Below are positions 58,692-64,000 of a stretch of DNA of 64,000 nucleotides, piece after piece. The DNA lies in IMG/VR virus record IMGVR_UViG_3300032315_000747, positions 1-64,000 of that record; one strand, given 5' to 3'. This DNA is from a virus. The position numbers were made by a program, and so were the translations under genes. The notes under the pieces are model-generated. The model was not told where the DNA came from. It made no database searches and saw only the letters and a program-made list of their open reading frames with translations. How positions within the stretch are numbered: position 1 is the stretch's first letter; each line of letters opens with the position of its first letter.

Positions 58692-59744
58692 TTACCACAT
58701 TCTGCAGGACCAGTAGCGAGCCTTCCACTTAGGTCCTGGATTCTCGCAGTTGTGTCTAGCCCTAAACGATTTGCGTCGAGCAGGATTAGACTTCTTGATT
58801 CGCATTGTTTTATCGCCGAAGTTTACTTTTACGACCTTGCCATCTGGTTTCTTCACGTATACTTTGCTTTTGGCGACATCGCCTTGCATGGGCTTGTTTA
58901 ACGTAACCTTGCGGCCCTGATATTCTGCTTCGCCTAATGCAAGACTCTTGATTTTGGAAAGTTCGTCTTTTTCTGCACGGAACTCACTTACGTCAAACGG
59001 TTGGCTATTCCGAATAAGATCATCCATATGATCGATAATCTGTTCAAAGTCATCGTCTGGATGATATCCTCTATCGATCACTACGTCGTCATACATATCC
59101 TGAAGTCTGATGCGTGACTCTTCCCCAAAGTGACCCGAGAGACCATCATAAATTATTTGGAAGGGGTTATCGCCCTTTACGACCTTAGCAAAGATGTCAG
59201 AATCTTCTACTGATTCTCCTACGTTTCTTTTGATCGGGACCGTATCGGCGTCATCGTAATAGCCCTTTTCTAGGTCATCAATAACTTGACGAGTCCAAAT
59301 GCTGATATCGCTTGAACCGATTTCTTCTAGATCGTCAAGACCACTTGCTTGATCTTCAATCGCCGCCATGATTCTGACTGGACCGTACTTAGCAACAATA
59401 TCATGATGCTGATTAAGGATTCTATGACGGATTGAGTCTGCTACACCTTGGCTAGAACCTTCGCCTAATGTTTTAGATCCGGCAGAAGATGCATCAGAGT
59501 CTGCACCCATAACCATCATTTCTTCAGATTCAGTGAGCATACCGTTAAAGTCTAGAAACTCTAGTGCTGCTTCGTCAAGCTGAATGATAATGCCGTCCTC
59601 AGTTAGACCAACCACGCCGCTTTCAATAACAAAGTGTTCGTTAAGTTCCAAATCAAAACTGTCATGCAAACCCACAGTGTCATTTTCTTGGTGCTGGCTC
59701 TCAAGCTCTCTGAATAGCTTGTACAGGTCTCTGGGATCATTCAT
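58692..59744 (-). CDS. Phage structural protein with conserved C-terminal 'YWSC' module
   Basis: 350 residues, acidic. The C-terminal ~80 residues (EYQGRKVTLNKPMQGD ... KSFRARHNCENPGPKWKARYWSCRMW) form a module very common in large phages, often at the end of head or core proteins. The N-terminal part is helical with LTEDG and LTESEE sites that could be cut by a prohead protease. Function unknown; structural or core by association and late promoter. Confidence 0.65.
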   Translation of the reverse strand: MNDPRDLYKLFRELESQHQENDTVGLHDSFDLELNEHFVIESGVVGLTEDGIIIQLDEAALEFLDFNGMLTESEEMMVMGADSDASSAGSKTLGEGSSQGVADSIRHRILNQHHDIVAKYGPVRIMAAIEDQASGLDDLEEIGSSDISIWTRQVIDDLEKGYYDDADTVPIKRNVGESVEDSDIFAKVVKGDNPFQIIYDGLSGHFGEESRIRLQDMYDDVVIDRGYHPDDDFEQIIDHMDDLIRNSQPFDVSEFRAEKDELSKIKSLALGEAEYQGRKVTLNKPMQGDVAKSKVYVKKPDGKVVKVNFGDKTMRIKKSNPARRKSFRARHNCENPGPKWKARYWSCRMW

Positions 59745-59763
59745 GTTACTATCTCCGTATAGT

Positions 59764-59771
59764 TATTTATC
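59764..59771 (-). promoter_or_regulatory. T4-type late promoter, GATAAATA (minus strand)
   Basis: AGATAAATAAC, leader about 14 bases with CGGAG before the ATG at 59744. Confidence 0.7.
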
Positions 59772-60029
59772 TTAAACCAGGCATTTCTTGATAGGTGTGT
59801 AGTCTCGGTACATCACCGGTGTTCTATCCGGAATGATTTGAGATGTACTGCGGATGTCATCACCATATTTGAGTAGTAAGTATGAAATGACACCTTCATC
59901 TTCTTTGAAATCCAAAATCAAATGATTGGTAAACTTGATGACTGCTAAAATCTTTCGCTTAAGATTCACATCCTTCAATATGTCATCAAAATTATTAGAT
60001 TCTCTATGTATAAAAATATGTATCATCAC
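59772..60029 (-). CDS. Small unknown protein
   Basis: 85 residues. Lys/Ile-rich, mixed fold (IHIFIHRESNNF, AVIKFTNHLILDFKE). ATGA overlap with the preceding minus gene at 60026. No family recognised. Confidence 0.45.
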   Translation of the reverse strand: MMIHIFIHRESNNFDDILKDVNLKRKILAVIKFTNHLILDFKEDEGVISYLLLKYGDDIRSTSQIIPDRTPVMYRDYTPIKKCLV

Positions 60030-60226
60030 TTATTCCAAAACAAAAATGCTACGAGGTCACGATCGGACTCAAAGAAAAACTCATACCCGCCCCATTGATT
60101 ATTCACATCTTCCATATAACGCCAATCAGAGGTGCAATTGCGATCACACCACTCAACTATTTTCTGTAGTTCCCCGTATGGAACTTCTATATTGGCTCTA
60201 TGTGCAGTTGGAATGTTGATGGACAT
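60026..60226 (-). CDS. Small unknown protein
   Basis: 66 residues from the ATG at 60226, chosen for its strong AAGGAGG ribosome site inside the end of the deaminase gene. IEVPYGELQKIVEWCDRNC and WGGYEFFFESDRDLVAFLF. No known family. Confidence 0.55.
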   Translation of the reverse strand: MSINIPTAHRANIEVPYGELQKIVEWCDRNCTSDWRYMEDVNNQWGGYEFFFESDRDLVAFLFWNK

Positions 60227-60722
60227 CAAGCCCTCCTTGAGTAAGAAACTTGACTCCGCGGTCGTCCCTGTACGTTTCTTTATAATATACAGTAGAGATA
60301 CCGGCTTGGTAAATCGCTTTAGCACAATCCATGCATGGAGCATGGGTACAAAACAATGTTGCTCCTGTCGAGGATTCCGTGGATTGCGCAACCTTCATTA
60401 ATGCATTCATTTCAGCGTGTAGTGTTTCGGGTTTTGTGACCCATCGGTATCTACCCTCTTCGTCTTCTAACGGATACATTTCATCAAACGGAGTGAACGT
60501 CATTGGATCAATTCCAGTCCAATAAGGTTTCTTATATTCCTTATATTCACATGTGTTTGGCCATCCCGCAGGCATACCATTCCATCCATAAGACAATATA
60601 GTATTTTCTTTAACAATCACGCTACCAACTTGAAGTCTTTTAGCGTGTGACATTTGGCTTATTCTTTCAGCAATATCCATATAAAGGGATATGTATTTGG
60701 GTTCCATTTTTAAATCTTTCAT
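60198..60722 (-). CDS. cd: dCMP deaminase
   Basis: 174 residues. Zinc motifs HAEMNAL and PCMDCAKAIYQAG are intact; SYGWNGMPAGWPN is a typical dCMP deaminase opening (T4 Cd 193). Makes dUMP for thymidylate synthesis. The 8-residue TRY/RYRWVTKPETLHAE insert before HAE is as in T4-like enzymes. Part of the minus-strand early group. Confidence 0.93.
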   Translation of the reverse strand: MKDLKMEPKYISLYMDIAERISQMSHAKRLQVGSVIVKENTILSYGWNGMPAGWPNTCEYKEYKKPYWTGIDPMTFTPFDEMYPLEDEEGRYRWVTKPETLHAEMNALMKVAQSTESSTGATLFCTHAPCMDCAKAIYQAGISTVYYKETYRDDRGVKFLTQGGLDVHQHSNCT

Positions 60723-60739
60723 CGTGATTTATAAGTAAC

Positions 60740-61276
60740 CTAATCCCAGAGTGAGCGGAAATATTTACCGAACAGGTCTAACCCTTCTTGGATTCGCTCC
60801 TCATGCAGTTGATGTCCGACGGAATCATACCAGTGTTCATCGGGATTATGGTCAACCATCTGGTAGGTGCCTTCCATCTTTCCTGTTACAGGATTTGGAT
60901 ACTGCTTGTCTGTCTTCTTCCAGCTAATATCCATCTTACCGTGATGATACTTGCTGTCATAGTCACCCAATGCAATCTGCTGAAAAGACCAAATCATCTT
61001 GTCAAGCGTGTCGTCCCATTCATCGCATCCTTTTTCGAACACTTCATCCTTATCTTCTTTCATGAAGTCAAACGTAGCTTGATTATTATAATCTTCTGCG
61101 CTATCATTCACAAAATCTCCGGGTACGCCCATCTTAGACTGTTTGAGTTGAATGAGTGCAGGCAAAATGATCAACGACAACGTGTTATCTAAAGACCAAG
61201 TATCGAACTTTTCGATCTTGACGTTGATCTTTCTGTTGCCGGTACCTGATGGAAATCTTCCTATATTAACTTTCAT
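60740..61276 (-). CDS. Conserved phage protein, unknown
   Basis: 178 residues from the ATG at 61276; the 52 residues further upstream overlap another gene and look non-native. VNIGRFPSGTGNRKINVKIEKFDTWSLDNTLSLIILPALIQLKQ and HWYDSVGHQLHEERIQEGLDLFGKYF. A widely seen family of large phages with no function known to me. Confidence 0.65.
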   Translation of the reverse strand: MKVNIGRFPSGTGNRKINVKIEKFDTWSLDNTLSLIILPALIQLKQSKMGVPGDFVNDSAEDYNNQATFDFMKEDKDEVFEKGCDEWDDTLDKMIWSFQQIALGDYDSKYHHGKMDISWKKTDKQYPNPVTGKMEGTYQMVDHNPDEHWYDSVGHQLHEERIQEGLDLFGKYFRSLWD

Positions 61277-61277
61277 C

Positions 61278-61538
61278 TCACGTTTCTCTACGCTCGTACA
61301 CATATGAGAAGTCGCAGCCATATGCTGGACATACCATAATCTTTTCTGGCATGTTGTTATCGTCTTTAGTGCCGCTTTCCCCGCAGATAAAATACGAGTC
61401 GGGGAACGTGTCAGGGTACGTAGCACGAACAATTCTCATTGCTGCTTCATACCCCTTCTGAAATCGTTCAACGTCTTCACGGAGCTTCCTAAGCTCTCCT
61501 ACGTGTGCTTCATGTTCAAGATTCATTTTCTTCAACAT
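61278..61538 (-). CDS. Small protein, unknown
   Basis: 86 residues (or 82 from the ATG at 61526). N-terminal coiled coil (AHVGELRKLREDVERFQKGYEAAM) and a C-terminal part with FICGE and VCPAYGCDF, possible zinc ligands. One base from the next gene. Confidence 0.5.
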   Translation of the reverse strand: MLKKMNLEHEAHVGELRKLREDVERFQKGYEAAMRIVRATYPDTFPDSYFICGESGTKDDNNMPEKIMVCPAYGCDFSYVYERRET

Positions 61539-61546
61539 ATCTTTCT

Positions 61547-61574
61547 ACTATAGCAAATTATATCGGATGCTCAA
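61547..61574 (-). promoter_or_regulatory. Possible promoter, TTGAGC-16-TATAGT (minus strand)
   Basis: On the minus strand TTGAGC then TATAGT with TTTGC upstream as in the early class, nine bases before the 61538 start. Confidence 0.45.
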
Positions 61575-61933
61575 CGCCTCATCCTTGCGATTTCTTCCGC
61601 ATTCTGCTTATTAAACACAGGCACCAAACAACTTTTATGCATTACGGAAATTCCCAAAAGATTGTCACCTGTATACTTGTTCTCTTCCTTCTTGAACCCG
61701 TTACCAACTAGGTTAGAAGTGGGAACAGCACAACGAGACTCGTATGTAAATTTACTTTCTTCTACGTCACGCTTCTTTGACTTCTTGGCTTTGAGTTGAT
61801 CAGGATGCAATCCTTGCCTAGACAACCAAGCTTCATGCTCTGCCTTAGCCCTAAGTTGGGGAGCAGTCAGTTTCTTCTTGATCTTCCCGTGGTTAACTGT
61901 GCTAACAAAAATAGGAGCCAGATGCATGGTCAT
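61571..61933 (-). CDS. Conserved phage protein, unknown
   Basis: 120 residues. KKLTAPQLRAKAEHEAWLSRQGLHPDQL and NLVGNGFKKEENKYTGDNLLGISVMHKSCLVPVF mark a family found in many phages; no known function. ATGA-type overlap with the preceding minus gene. Confidence 0.7.
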   Translation of the reverse strand: MTMHLAPIFVSTVNHGKIKKKLTAPQLRAKAEHEAWLSRQGLHPDQLKAKKSKKRDVEESKFTYESRCAVPTSNLVGNGFKKEENKYTGDNLLGISVMHKSCLVPVFNKQNAEEIARMRR

Positions 61934-62268
61934 CGATTCGTCTCACCTGTCTTGATCTGTTCCGCTATATCGTTGTCAACATAGATCCAATCACGGATCC
62001 TACCACTAGTCAGACTGACTTGCTCGTCGATCCAACGCAATGCATTATTGTAGTCGTGTGAATAAAATGGTGCTTTGCCTTGCCAGATCAACTTACCGTA
62101 GATAGTTTCTTTAGTATAATCCACATATATTTCATGCTTTTGAGGATCATAGATTCCGGTCCAGGCGCCGTTAATCACTTCGAACGTAATCCGGCCGTCC
62201 GGTAACACGCTATTTTGTTCGCACCAAAGTGATGCACTACCGTCTTTACTTGCGATTGCAAACTGCAT
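61930..62268 (-). CDS. Unknown phage protein
   Basis: 112 residues with beta-strands and Trp-rich patches (FEVINGAWTGIYDPQKHEIYVDYT, ALRWIDEQV). No family recognised. One base separates it from the kinase gene upstream. Confidence 0.5.
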   Translation of the reverse strand: MQFAIASKDGSASLWCEQNSVLPDGRITFEVINGAWTGIYDPQKHEIYVDYTKETIYGKLIWQGKAPFYSHDYNNALRWIDEQVSLTSGRIRDWIYVDNDIAEQIKTGETNR

Positions 62269-62269
62269 T

Positions 62270-62728
62270 TTATACCACCATTATTTTGTTGAAACCTTCT
62301 TTCTTAGAAGGCATAGAAAAGTTATTGATCATTTGCTTCATGACATGATCGGGAATGTTCTTGCCAGGGCGGTTCGCAAGCCTCTTAGCAAGTTCTTCTG
62401 GTTCCGGAGTCTCGAACACGACTGCGATAGCTTCGTATCCCTTGAGCATATTCAACTTGCGGGCGCGAGCAGCACGAGAAGTCGAAGTCTGGTCCCACAC
62501 GATATCCTTACCTGCATTACGGGCCTCGATAACCTCTTTGGTCATCAAGTTGATGGCAGTTGGCATGTAGCCTTCAAACACCTCCGAATAGGTCTTACCG
62601 ACAGACTGAGCATATTCGTCTACGAATTTATCCGTAGAGATGAATGCCGTGTTCGTCCATTCTTGTTTAGCTACCCAGGTGCTTTTACCGGATCCCGGAA
62701 CACCAACAAGGACATACAACTTCGGCAT
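62270..62728 (-). CDS. P-loop kinase (polynucleotide kinase-like)
   Basis: 152 residues from the ATG at 62728. Walker A VGVPGSGKSTWVAK, an Asp-containing VWDQTSTSRAARARKL strand-loop and a lid region (RLANRPGKNIPDHVMKQM) follow the 5'-kinase half of T4 PseT; the phosphatase half is absent. May phosphorylate 5' ends of nucleic acid. Coupled by ATGA to the SWIM gene. Confidence 0.75.
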   Translation of the reverse strand: MPKLYVLVGVPGSGKSTWVAKQEWTNTAFISTDKFVDEYAQSVGKTYSEVFEGYMPTAINLMTKEVIEARNAGKDIVWDQTSTSRAARARKLNMLKGYEAIAVVFETPEPEELAKRLANRPGKNIPDHVMKQMINNFSMPSKKEGFNKIMVV

Positions 62729-63120
62729 CACTTGACTCCTTCGATGTGCTTGCACGTTTTCCTAAAACCGAAGCCCTTGCAAGTGCAAGAGGACCTGAGA
62801 CCATCTTTGATGACAGTGTACATATCACCCTTAGAGCCTTGGACCACAACAGTCTTAGGAGCAGACACGACAGGGGGAACATAGTCAGACACGACACCGT
62901 CGATCTCGACGATATTTTCCATACGGATCACACGAAAAGGAAAATATTTATCCTGAGTCGTCAGTCCGATCTCATTCGTACCAAACCACTTCTGGCGCAT
63001 GATAATACCGGAATAGAGGTTGAACTCATGGATGACACCTGATGCGTAACGGTCTCTCGTGCCCCACAACGGACTACGAACTTTGAGAGTGACAACGTTA
63101 CCTTCAATCAGCTTGTTCAC
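62728..63120 (-). CDS. SWIM zinc-finger protein
   Basis: 130 residues. The N-terminal part is a beta-barrel-like domain (VVTLKVRSPLWGTRDRYASGV); the C-terminus has a SWIM motif, SCTCKGFGFRKTCKHI (CxC...CxH). SWIM fingers bind DNA or proteins. First gene of the minus-strand early operon after the 63149 promoter. Confidence 0.75.
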   Translation of the reverse strand: MNKLIEGNVVTLKVRSPLWGTRDRYASGVIHEFNLYSGIIMRQKWFGTNEIGLTTQDKYFPFRVIRMENIVEIDGVVSDYVPPVVSAPKTVVVQGSKGDMYTVIKDGLRSSCTCKGFGFRKTCKHIEGVK

Positions 63121-63148
63121 GAAAAATCCCTAATTCAGACTATAATTA

Positions 63149-63177
63149 AATATAGCACTGAAAACGTACAATGTCAA
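63149..63177 (-). promoter_or_regulatory. Early promoter, TTGACA-17-TATATT (minus strand)
   Basis: On the minus strand TTGACA, 17 bases, TATATT, then TAATTATAG, the same extended class as on the plus strand. Likely drives the operon from 63120 down to about 59.8 kb. Confidence 0.85.
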
Positions 63178-63178
63178 G

Positions 63179-63436
63179 TTAATTTTTAGAAGTGTCCGCT
63201 GATTTGAACAAGATAGTACATAAAACTAGCAGGCCCCAGGCCTGAATCCAGCTGATAGGCTTAACAACTGCGAGAGCAGGAACCAAACAGAGATTCCAAA
63301 GCCACATGATCGGAAGGCTGACGAGCAATCCAAAAAGTACAGGAGTGAAGATTTCTTTTGCGATTGCTCTAATTATAGCACGGACGTTTTCTATTTTTTT
63401 TTCTTTGGACGTTTTTTCATACATCAGATATTGCAT
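63179..63436 (-). CDS. Small membrane protein with two spans
   Basis: 85 residues; start at 63436 or 63424. A basic head (KTSKEKKIENVRAIIRAIAKE) and two hydrophobic helices (VLFGLLVSLPIMWLWNLCL, AWGLLVLCTILF). Function unknown. Confidence 0.55.
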   Translation of the reverse strand: MQYLMYEKTSKEKKIENVRAIIRAIAKEIFTPVLFGLLVSLPIMWLWNLCLVPALAVVKPISWIQAWGLLVLCTILFKSADTSKN

Positions 63437-63445
63437 AACTAGCTC

Positions 63446-63622
63446 TTACTTAGTTCGAGACAAAAGCATCTGGCAAGCAGTGTTCTCATCTGGCCAAAAA
63501 TGCTGACACTCATTATTCTTTTCCCACTTGATAAATTCAGCAAGAACATCCCCGATAGTCTTATTGCGTTCTTTCGCCATCTTCTGGACGATGCGCAGGG
63601 CGTGATCATTGTCGGTCACCAT
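63446..63622 (-). CDS. Small phage protein, unknown
   Basis: 58 residues starting at 63622: MVTDNDHALRIVQKMAKERN, then VLAEFIKWEKNNEC. Helical, no known family. One base upstream of the 63623 gene's stop. Confidence 0.5.
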   Translation of the reverse strand: MVTDNDHALRIVQKMAKERNKTIGDVLAEFIKWEKNNECQHFWPDENTACQMLLSRTK

Positions 63623-63910
63623 TTAACTGTCTTTACCGTAGTTCAAGATATATTCCTTAGCCTTTTCCTTGCTGACATATTCGCCGTCCCAATCAAGATA
63701 GATTTGATCAGCATTAACAGCGTCAATGATTTGAAGAATAAGCTGCTTCTGCCTATCAGTATCACGCCTTGCCATTGCAGACATTGACACGGGTTCATCA
63801 AAATACTGCTTCGCTAATTCATGAGCAGGACTACCCTCGTTAAAGTCCCAGCCCTTAAGGCTGCCCCACTTCAAGCTAAGATGTTCCTTGTTATCAACAG
63901 AGGTATTCAT
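63623..63910 (-). CDS. Widespread phage protein, unknown
   Basis: 95 residues. LKWGSLKGWDFNEGSPAHELAKQYFDEP, ARRDTDRQKQLILQIID and IYLDWDGEYVSKEKAKEYILNYG match a very common phage family of unknown function. Confidence 0.75.
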   Translation of the reverse strand: MNTSVDNKEHLSLKWGSLKGWDFNEGSPAHELAKQYFDEPVSMSAMARRDTDRQKQLILQIIDAVNADQIYLDWDGEYVSKEKAKEYILNYGKDS

Positions 63911-63912
63911 AA

Positions 63913-64000
63913 TTACATGCTCCAGTAGGATTCAGAGTCGGGGCGGCAGCTCCAAGGCGTATCGGCAGCAATCTCTACATCCTTGCCGCTCATCATGTTC
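63913..64000 (-). CDS. Partial gene at the right edge, unknown
   Basis: Minus-strand reading frame open to the window edge and ending at 63913. The visible C-terminus is SGKDVEIAADTPWSCRPDS then ESYWSM. An internal ATG lies at 63993, but the true start may be beyond 64000. Confidence 0.5.
   Translation of the reverse strand, partial: NMMSGKDVEIAADTPWSCRPDSESYWSM

Noticed and set aside
1-64000. tRNA genes
   Set aside because: I looked for T-arm and acceptor patterns in the gaps and found none; a covariance search was not possible.

Overview
The window is a 64 kb piece of a large tailed-phage genome of the T4 superfamily (myovirus type). The main evidence is a family B DNA polymerase with T4 gp43 motifs followed directly by a gp45-like sliding clamp, an RNase H-type flap nuclease, an ATP-dependent DNA ligase, a DsbA-like small regulator, and two promoter classes: host-type TTGAC(A/T)-17-TATATT early promoters and T4-type (G/T)ATAAATA late promoters. 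Genes are tightly packed, many overlapping by ATGA or TAATG. The host is Gram-negative: there is a signal-peptide beta-barrel gene and a lipobox protein. The host cannot be named from the sequence; a GC-rich gene block at 49.26-50.55 kb hints that it, or another phage in the same pool, is GC-rich.

Layout. 0-9.2 kb (+): virion-associated and internal proteins, including a DUF5872/6321-like basic protein, a methyltransferase/TRD fusion, Dps, two paralogous 'WCTA' proteins, a DnaJ-type zinc protein and a GH19 lysozyme. 9.2-11.4 kb: small early genes, a phage outer-membrane-type barrel and a packaged metallopeptidase. 11.4-17.2 kb: DsbA-like protein, polymerase, clamp and a DpdA-like DNA transglycosylase. 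17.2-26.7 kb: a nucleotide/sugar modification region with FolE, QueD, QueE, GMP reductase, a phosphoribosyltransferase, a nucleotidyltransferase-cupin fusion, two glycosyltransferases, an epimerase and an MBD4-like glycosylase. 26.7-38 kb: GP88-like protein (minus strand), UV endonuclease, HNH protein, flap nuclease, many small unknowns and DNA ligase. 38-45.5 kb: a membrane coiled-coil protein and a proteostasis set, ClpX, Hsp20, ClpS and ClpP. 45.5-49.3 kb: short early genes behind near-identical promoters. 49.3-50.5 kb: GC-rich island. 50.6-64 kb (minus): tail fibres, A-type Fe-S carrier, more capsid-targeted enzymes (GNAT, GNAT-kinase fusion, superoxide dismutase), IF-1, an AbrB-like protein, then dCMP deaminase, a polynucleotide kinase-like protein and a SWIM-finger protein behind a minus-strand early promoter.

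Three systems stand out. (1) At least ten genes begin with the same short peptide of type MRAxEF(I/L)xE, which resembles the T4 capsid-targeting sequence ending in an (L/I)xE prohead-protease site. They encode enzymes: lysozyme, metallopeptidase, acetyltransferases, kinase-like protein, superoxide dismutase and others. I infer a cargo set packed in the head and delivered with the DNA. (2) A phage-borne Clp module whose ClpX keeps the IGF docking loop and whose ClpP keeps its catalytic triad, with a ClpS adaptor and Hsp20. (3) A 7-deazaguanine DNA-modification pathway without QueC in this window, interleaved with sugar-activation and glycosyltransferase genes. All functions are assigned from motifs read by eye; no database search was possible.
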